Origin: Hymenoscyphus infarciens
Lineage: Eukaryota > Ascomycota > Leotiomycetes > Helotiales > Helotiaceae
DNA: 64,000 bases
Direction: 5' to 3'
Assembly: GCA_001414345.1 (NCBI GenBank)
Contig: LLCB01000041.1
Coordinates: 124,001-188,000 of the forward strand
A program made the translations under genes and the position numbers. The notes below the pieces were generated by a model. The model made no database searches, was not told the DNA's origin, and saw only the letters and a program-made list of their open reading frames with translations. Shown piece by piece: positions 56,829-64,000 of this stretch; position 1 is the first letter of the stretch, and each line of letters begins with the position of its first letter.

Positions 56829-58011
56829 ATGCTGTGGTTTCTGGTGGTAGGAGTTCTCTTGCAGCTCACTGCTGGATTGACTCCCTTGTCCGACGAAAGC
56901 TTGCGCAAACTTCCAGTTGCCGGCGCAGATTTCGATATCAAGACAGGTGGAATTCTGGCTCCTATATTGATTCCTCGGGTCCCAGGAACGCCAGGTTCCA
57001 AGCAGGTTCAGCAGCACTTTACGAATTGGTTCTCGACGAATCTGCCCAAGTGGACTATCGAATACCAAAACTCGACTGCGAAGACACCAGCAACCGGCGA
57101 TGATCAAGTCCCGTTTGTGAATATCATCATTACGCGGGATCCGCCATGGGCAAAAGCTGGAAATGTGGGAAGGCTGGCCCTTGTTGCGCATTACGACAGC
57201 AAACTTACACCCGCAGGATTCATCGGCGCAATCGATAGTGCGGCTCCATGTGCTATGATTATGCACGCTGCGAGGAGTATAGATGAGGCCATGACAAAGA
57301 AATGGGCTGCTATGGAAGCAGCAGGGGAAGATGGCCTTGGGGAAGAGAGCGGAATACAAATCATCCTGCTAGACGGAGAAGAGGCATTTGTACAATGGAC
57401 GGATAGCGACTCACTTTATGGAGCAAGGTACGGATTCTATATATTACGCAGCAGCACCAAGTACTAACTTTTGCAGATCATTGGCAGAAACGTGGGAATC
57501 GAGTGTCCAACCCGCAATGTCTACATATCAAAACATGCTCAGCTCCATCACCCTATTCCTCCTCCTCGACCTCTTGGGATCAAAGGGTCCCAACATCCCT
57601 TCATATTTCCACACAACACACTGGGCATATCAGCATCTGGGCTTAATCGAATCCCGAATGCGAACACTGGGTCTTTTGACATCATCCGGGGGCAAGCCTT
57701 TCCTTCCGGACTACGACAAGTCCCCAGATAGCTTCAATGCAGCATGGGGAATTGAAGATGATCATCTGCCATTTATGGCTCGTGGAGTCGAAATATTGCA
57801 CATCATTCCTACACCATTTCCACACGTTTGGCATACACTGGATGACGATGGAGAACATCTTGATTTGGCCACAGTAGAAGACTGGGCCAAGATTGTTACT
57901 GCTTTTGCTGCGCAGTGGTTAGACCTAGAAGGCCATTTATCGGGCGAGGGGGAAGCACCTGCTCCGCAGGAAGCAAAAAGGTCTGTTCCATTAGAGAAGA
58001 CCGAGCTGTGA
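56829..58011 (+). CDS. Glutaminyl-peptide cyclotransferase (M28 family), secreted
   Basis: This zinc enzyme converts N-terminal glutamine (or glutamate) of secretory peptides to pyroglutamate. There are two exons, 56829-57427 and 57477-58011, giving 377 residues. MLWFLVVGVLLQLTAG is a signal peptide or anchor. Zinc and catalytic residues are visible: HYDSK (Asp123), the LLDGEEAF pair (Glu184 general base and Glu185 ligand), and a C-terminal histidine in PFPHVWHTLDDDGEHLD. The second half has LLDLLGSKGPNIPSYF and FLPDYDKSP, as in animal and fungal QCs. The 49 bp intron (GTACGG…TTGCAG) joins GAR to SLAETW. It would act in the secretory pathway. If the neighbouring repeat protein is cleaved after PVA, its new N-terminus would be Gln, a possible substrate (speculative). 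Confidence 0.93.
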
Positions 58012-58718
58012 GTCTTCCCTGCGCTTCCTTTCGTGGTCTGCAGCTTATGGTGTATATAGTAGTAGTAACCTGTAGAATATATTGTTTTGCAATTTCCCCG
58101 TATCGAATCTGCGTGAGCAATTAGATCTTTTATTTTATACTTGCACATAGAGAGGTCTTCGCGAGTTAGAAGAATCGTGTTGAAAGTTCACCGGGATTCA
58201 AGTGTTTAGCCGCTGGCAAGGGAATAGTGTTCCAAGAATATTTTGACTCAACTATTTTGCTGGACTCTTTTTCCTTTTGCAGCCGGGCGAGACATTCCTG
58301 TTTCTGTTTCCAAGTCATAATATCTAGCCCTTTCTGTGAATCATAATCAGTTTCTTTGCTGGCTTAAGTAGTTGCCTGCATACGTACATTTCTTTAGAAT
58401 TTTGTTTGATACTTCTCAGAGCTTCGTTTAGAAACGTGGTACATCGCTCTGGAAATCACAAAGGACAGAATGGTATGTTCTCGAAAGTGAGTAAAAATAT
58501 ATCAGTATCCAGACATCTGGAAATCGAGCTCATCTCAATGCTACTTCACTTTCAAGATCTCTAGCGCTCAACTCGCAAGCCTCCATCAACCATCGCCCTC
58601 ACTATTTTTCAACGGGCATCGAACAATATCACACCTCACCTTTGTCAATCAACCACAATCTTTCACCAACCATCACCCTTACCATCTCTCAACGGAAGTT
58701 GAAACATATCTCGTCAGG
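58012..58718. other. Intergenic; upstream copy of a duplicated segment
   Basis: No gene is seen. From about 58440 the sequence resembles 59096-59300 (CGCTCTGGAAAT, CTTCTCGAA and ATCAGTATC phrases, CTACTTCACTTTC). It is the 5' flank shared by the tandem gene pair that follows. Confidence 0.55.
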
Positions 58719-59060
58719 ATGGTTTACTCCCACGTCCGCTACATCAAATGTAGCTATCAAACACCAGCCGACGACCCCAAAAACTTCCATTCCGTGAACG
58801 ATTTTGGTCTTCCGGTTCTGACTGAACATCTTCCTACACCAAACATTCCTGATATGACATGGCAATTGTTACAGGCGACAACCCGGTTGATGGCGAATCA
58901 GATGCAAGGATGGTAAGTCCTAGTCCTGGATGTACCTTAGTACTTGCTGATGGATTCTAGGTCTGTTCATACCATTTTACATGATGGCAATCAAAGCGAT
59001 GAATGGGCCCATCTTTTGATATGGGTTGTTCGGGGGGAGGAAGTTCTTGTTTCGCCTTAA
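58719..59060 (+). CDS. Small hypothetical protein, tandem copy 1
   Basis: There are two exons, 58719-58912 and 58961-59060, giving 97 residues. The intron is 48 bp (GTAAGT donor, TTCTAG acceptor). The product starts MVYSHVRYIKCSYQTPADDP and ends WVVRGEEVLVSP. It has no signal peptide, membrane helix or known motif. Support comes from a clean intron and a paralogue at 59369 that keeps the pattern VRY(I/L)KC, DP(K/)(N/D)FHS, GLPV and M(Q/E)GW. The pattern of conserved residues implies past selection on protein sequence. Function unknown; it may be specific to this lineage. Confidence 0.6.
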
Positions 59061-59368
59061 AGCAGGAAGTTTGAGATGGATACTTGTTGGGTGGTGGGAA
59101 CAGCGCTCTGGAAATTACTAAGAATGAAAAAGGAGCTTCTCGAATTCGATTGAGAGCACATCAGTATCTAGACCTTCTGGAAATTACGAAGAATGAAAAA
59201 TTATCTTCTCGAATGAGATCAAGTACATATAAATAAGTATCTAGGCCCCCTTCTGGGAATCGGGGGCACATCTCAACGCCACTTCACTTTCGAGATAGGG
59301 CCATCACTGAACCGATTCGACCTGCACGCCATCCGTAAAAATCACCCCTCGCCATTTGTCTGCCAAAA

Positions 59369-59716
59369 ATGATTGTCACAAACGTTCGCTACCTCAAGTG
59401 TATCTACCGAGGACCATCTAATGATCCCAAAGACTTTCACTCAGAGAATAGTCATGGTCTTCCTGTCACAAAGGCACATCTGTGTCTGATGGCATTCGTT
59501 CCCGACATGCCCAAGCAATTGTTGGTCACTATAACAAACTTCATGACGGAAAAGATGGAAGGATGGTTTAAACCCTGGTCCTGGAAGTACCTGTCCCATG
59601 CTGATAATGTATTCTAGGGCTGTCCATTCGATTCGCCATACTGGCAATAAAGGCGACGACTCGACGAGTGGTACAAAGTTGAGATGTGGGTTGCTCAGGA
59701 GGAGGAAATCTAGTTG
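59369..59716 (+). pseudogene. Tandem copy 2 of the small gene, probably decayed
   Basis: It starts MIVTNVRYLKCIYRGPSNDP and aligns with copy 1 through MEGW. At the splice position the donor reads GTTTAA where copy 1 has GTAAGT, although the TTCTAG acceptor is kept. After the splice point, AVHSIRHTGNK matches copy 1's SVHTILHDGNQ. An 8-base insertion (CTCGACGA near 59656-59665) then shifts the frame, so copy 1's DEW…W(V) pattern lies in another frame. Unspliced translation would stop at 59617 after 82 residues. A functional shortened protein cannot be excluded. Confidence 0.5.
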
Positions 59717-60487
59717 AACGGGAATTTTTGAATGGATGTTTGTCGGATGGTAGTCCTTGGTGTTGTTTTGAAGATGGGCAGAAATCTGAAGTCCGTAGGT
59801 GGTGGGAGAAACTTGCTGGACAAATCAAATACACGATATCTTAAATTATTCATGAATTTTGGCTTCTCAATTGTCTTATTCTTTTTTTCGAGACCGCTCA
59901 ACGTAGTATGCACTTTGGCGTCATGAATGATTAATAGCAACTTATCTTTTATTGTTCCTAAGCTATTTATATAAATTGCCGCCATTGGTCAGGTACTTAA
60001 AGAGACCCACGCGGCCCGTTCCATTGGTTCCCGTGCCGCCAACCGCAAAGTCCCAGTCTCCTCTTTGCTCCGATAGAATATGCACCAACCAATTGTTCAA
60101 TTTCTTGTCATCCACTTCGTTCATGTACAAGCATATTTAACTCCATTCCCGAAAAATGGACCTGAAACAAGAAACCAACAAACCCCTGGAAGATCGACCC
60201 CTCAACCAACGAGACCCAAATGAACCTTTCTAACTGGAAGGTATCAATTACTCAACATAGCCACTATGCAGTGCTGCAGGGTTTTCTGTCAGCAAGGCTG
60301 TCTTACTGAAATGTTTCCCGTTGTCTCAAGTCTTTTCTTTCGTTTCATTTCTATTTCCGAGTTTTATTCTTTGCTCGATAGTTATGCGGTTGCCTTCTGT
60401 ATCCATTTATTATGATATATCTCTTGTTCTCTTCATTCATTATTCTACGGCTGTGCACTTTTTACTCCTCGGGTGATTTCCTTTGCG
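59717..60487. other. Intergenic, no gene recognised
   Basis: No supported gene lies here. The last ~200 bases are T-rich and contain the upstream region of the NLR gene. Confidence 0.5.
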
Positions 60488-63400
60488 ATGACACAAGCTC
60501 AAACTTCTCCAGCCGAAGTCAGTATTCCTGTAAGTAACCCTCTTCAAAGCCTAGCCAGCAGCCAGCACCTACCGAATGTTTGAATGTTAATTCTCTACCC
60601 CTCACTAGAAACCCAAAACCCGAACCACATTCCGTTCATTATTCAAATCGTCGAGTCGCTCCTCAACCTCCAAAACTCTTCCCCCTCCTTACACCACAGA
60701 CGAACAAAGCACACCACTCCCCACCCCCTCACCATTTAGACCCAACTCCTCAACCTCGCGCACACCCCACAGCCAGCCTCCCAATCCCCCCAAAAATTCC
60801 GAAATTCTCAATACCGAAAGTTCTGAAGATTTCGGATTCTTCCCCCTCCATCCACCACTCCCAGAAACACGAGTCCAACAAACCTACCCGGTAGATATAA
60901 TAGCATTACACGGAATAAACGGCCACCACAGAAAGACATGGACCCATCTCGAGGATGGACAAACAGGAGTTTTCTGGTTACGGGATTTCTTGCCAGCTGT
61001 TTTTCCCGGCGCGAGGATCTATACTTATGGATACAACGCGAAATTGATCCTCTCCCGGGCGACGGGGAATATAAATTCCTTCGCGGGTACACTGTTAGAG
61101 GAGATTATGGATGGTAGGACGAAAAGAGAGGTGTGTTTTCCTTATACACAAATGGGAGCGGTGAACTGATGAGTGGTTATCACGAATAGGAACAAAGAAG
61201 ACCCATCATTTTCATCTGTCATAGTATGGGTGGTTTAGTAGTGAAACGGGTACCTCCCCCCCCCCCCCCCCCCCCCTCCCCCTTTCTTTCTCGGGCTAAT
61301 ATTGATAGGCACTTACTATAGCAAATTCTGATCCCCAAAGATATGGGAATATCACAGCGTCTACGACTGCGATTCTCTTCCTCGCAACACCCCATCGAGG
61401 CTCGGAAGACGCGGCTTTTCTGGCGAATATAGCTACGATCTCAAATCTGTCATTGTCGACCACGGGGGTATCGAGGTTTAAAGGGAAGTTTAGGGATGAT
61501 CTTATTAAAGGATTGAGGATGGATGATCCGGTTGTTACGGGGATTGCAAGGGATTTTATACCGTTGACGGAAGGGGGAATTAGGTTCTATTCTTTTATTG
61601 AGGATTTAATCACTGTTCCTTTGAATAAGAGGGTATGTAAGTTTTTTTTAATTTAAATTGGGGAAAGGGGGGGGAAGCTTGCTAATGGAATATAGGTTGT
61701 TGATGATATTTCGGGGAGGATGAATGTTGAGGGTGAGGTGGTTATACATATGGCGGGAGAAGATCATAGGAGTATTGCGAGGTATGATGCGGTTACGAGT
61801 CCGAGTTATGAGAAAGTTCTTGCGAAGTTGAAGGAAGCTGTTTATGCTGCTACGAGCCGTAAGTTCTGTCCATTATATTCCCCTCGTTCGGTACATATAG
61901 AGGGGAAGACTAACTATTTCGGGTAGCTGTGCTAAAGCTCACTGAAGAGGAAGATGGGCGTAAGTCTAATTTCCCTCTCAACTTTCCACCTCGCTAAACT
62001 CCCTCTCACCCATCCCCCATTTCACAACTCCCAAAATTAACCTCCCAAAAAGCCTGTCTCCAAACCCTCACCTTCCCCTCGATGCTCCACCGAAAACAAG
62101 AAGTCAACACCTCCCACCCAAAAACCTGCTCTTGGATCCTCACCCACCCTTCCTGGATAACATGGCTCAACGCCTCCAACGGTCTCCTCTGGATAAAAGG
62201 CCACCCCGGTACCGGAAAATCAACACTAATGGCTTACATCCATCACTACCTCCTCTCCCAAAACACATTCTCCACTATACGTCTTGATTTCTTCTTCACA
62301 GGTCGTGGGCTCCCGTTGCAAAAGAGTCCTTTAGGGATGTATAGAGCGTTGTTGTGGCAGTTTTATAGGCAGAGTGGTGTGGCGAGGGAGATGGTGTATA
62401 AAGTTTACGAGGAGAAGATGGCGAGTTTTGGGCGGGAGAGCTGGGTGTGGGGGGTTGAGGAACTGGGTGAGTTGTTGAGAAGTGTGGTTAGGGAGGTGGG
62501 GAAGAAGACGGAGGTGATGATTTTTGTGGATGCGCTTGATGAAGCGGTTTTGGAGACGGGGGAGAAAGCTGCGTTGGAGCTTGTGGAGTATTTTTATTCT
62601 TTGAATGATTTGGTGCGTGAGGATTGTGGGGAAGGAGGAGGTGTGAGGGGAGTGAGAATTTGTATTTCTTGTCGTCACTACCCCGTCGTTGGCTCCTTGG
62701 GCCCAGGACTAGAGATCCGTGTCGAAGAGGAGAATGCACTCGATCTCCACCGCTTCATCCACGACTCCCTCCAAACCGGTGTCCAAGGATGGGATTTCGA
62801 AGACCCCTCAGCCACAACCCCACTCGTCGACGGGATCTCCAAAAAAGCAGCGGGTGTCTTCCAATGGGCCACTTTACGGGTCCCCAAGATCATCCGAAGC
62901 TTGAACGATGGCGAGACCTCCTTCGAGGAAATAAATCAGATGATAGAACGCGAATCAAACGAACTATTTCCCCTCTACAAGACAATCTTCACAAATGACG
63001 TCCCCATTTCCTTACGGAATAAATCCCTCCTCTTCTTGCAATGGGTGTCGCTCTCTCAACGTCCCCTTTCCTTATCCGAGTTCCGCTTCGCACTTGCCTG
63101 CGACGATGAAGACACCCCATTCTCCCAGGACTGCTGCGAGAAAGGGGGAAAATTCATCGACTCGGATTCTCGCATGGAGAAATTGGCGAAGAGCCTTTCG
63201 GGGGGGTTGGCAGAAGTGCAGCATACTGGCTCTGAGAGTCGGATCCAGTTTGTCCATGGGACTGTGAATGATTATCTATATTCTGAGGGGTTATGGATGT
63301 TACACGCCCCTTTCTCTGGGGTGGAGAATGTAACTCCGGAGAGCATACTTGGGCGTTGTCAGAATAGGTTGATGAGAGGTTGTCTGAATTATCTGCGCAT

Positions 63401-64000
63401 TGAACATGTCATGGATGCTATAAATGCCTGGTTGAAGTGGAATGAGAAGAAGCCTGTTTTCGTCGATTACGCGAGTAGATATTTGTTTGTGCATGCCGAG
63501 AAGGCTGAAAGAGGGGGGATATCTCAGAAGGATTTGGCACGCTTTTTCGAATCTTCTCCTCAAACTCTTGAAATTTGGAGGCGCTCGTGCAATAAGTACG
63601 GGGAAGACCCACGACATCCGTACGCTTTTTCTTCTAGCCTGCTACACGTTGCATCTGTCTTGAATCTTCAGACTGTGGCTCAAGAACTCCTGGAAAAGGA
63701 CGAGCCAATTGAAGAATTGGCTGTGAGGGGGGGTACGCCATTGCATTTAGCAGCTCAGGAAGGACATATGGATTTGATAAAGATGCTTTTGAAGTTCAAA
63801 GCAGATATCGATGCGAAGAATGTGGACGGGAACACCCCACTAGAGCTAGCAGCAGCAAATGGTCGGGAGGCCATTGTGAGTTTCCTCCTGAAGGAAGGAG
63901 CAACAAACAACAAATCCGGTACAGCCCTCCAATCTGCTGTCAGGAAGGAAAGTATGCTACTTGTCAAAGCTTTCCTCGGCGCGGGAGCAGATATCAACGC
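60488..64000 (+). CDS. NOD-like receptor: alpha/beta-hydrolase - NACHT - ankyrin (3' end cut by window)
   Basis: Fungal NLRs are candidate non-self sensors. I read exons 60488-60529, 60609-61130, 61190-61249, 61309-61632, 61696-61858, 61927-61959 and 62053->64000, at least 1030 codons. After a Ser/Pro-rich head, an alpha/beta-hydrolase (PGAP1/LipA-like) domain has DIIALHGINGHHRKTW, the nucleophile elbow CHSMGG (Ser200) and ILFLATPHRGSED. The NTPase follows. It has Walker A GHPGTGKST (about 431-439) and Walker B MIFVDALDEA. The sensor-like ICISCRHYPVV and a region like the post-NACHT VHGTVNDYL lie further on. Ankyrin repeats begin near 63720 (GGTPLHLAAQEGHMDLIKML; DGNTPLELAAANGREAIVSF) and run off the edge. 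Intron 3 contains a 21-C run. Exon 6 (33 bases) is the least certain join. Confidence 0.9.
61256..61276 (+). repeat. Poly-C run of 21 in an NLR intron
   Basis: Twenty-one consecutive C lie a few bases after the GTACCT donor of intron 3, followed by T and further C. The length may be a sequencing or assembly artefact. Confidence 0.85.

Overview
The window is nuclear DNA from a filamentous ascomycete (Pezizomycotina). Genes carry one to six introns of about 48-200 bp with fungal branch points. The proteins include fungus-typical families: a Zn2Cys6 regulator, a UstYa-like DUF3328 oxidase and a hydrolase-NACHT-ankyrin receptor. A roughly 20 kb AT-rich block of retrotransposons shows the C-to-T and G-to-A decay of repeat-induced point mutation (RIP). 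A Leotiomycete would fit, but I cannot fix the species. I found no tRNA, rRNA or CRISPR array.

Layout. (1) 1-18 kb is a gene-rich arm: a partial Zn2Cys6 factor, DPH3, a nest of MITEs with interstitial telomeric repeats, frataxin and AP-3 sigma (divergent), a gene-poor stretch, a small fungal membrane protein divergent from cytosolic leucyl-tRNA synthetase, and a low-complexity protein with four Cys-Pro motifs. (2) About 18.1-39.3 kb is a RIP-degraded island. It holds an 8.07 kb Ty3/gypsy relic (21911-29979), a 4.23 kb LTR element without visible pol (30580-34805, TSD TTCTC), and a chimeric insertion (35846-39287, TSD TTAGT). In the chimera the left part is RIPped, the right part is nearly intact, and a second copy of the small MITE is present. 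(3) 39.4-49.5 kb holds a Cys-rich membrane protein at the island edge, a one-TM protein, and mitochondrial tyrosyl-tRNA synthetase divergent from a GH36/raffinose-synthase-like enzyme. (4) 50.4-58 kb holds a MYND protein, then a UstYa-like oxidase facing a secreted protein built of DYPAPAGGYG repeats, then a mitochondrial membrane protein divergent from a secreted glutaminyl cyclase. (5) 58.7-64 kb holds a tandem pair of small unknown genes (the second looks broken) and a NOD-like receptor cut by the window edge.

How the parts relate. Most of the named genes are housekeeping genes (translation, iron-sulphur supply, trafficking) arranged as divergent pairs sharing 0.27-1.2 kb promoters. The candidate for an undescribed system is 52.4-55.1 kb: a DUF3328 oxidase with both HxxHC motifs opposite a secreted repeat protein with tyrosines in every repeat. 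This resembles the oxidase/precursor pairing of fungal dikaritin RiPPs. Kex2-type KR sites and other pathway genes are not visible, so this is a hypothesis. All exon joins below are my own reading of the sequence.
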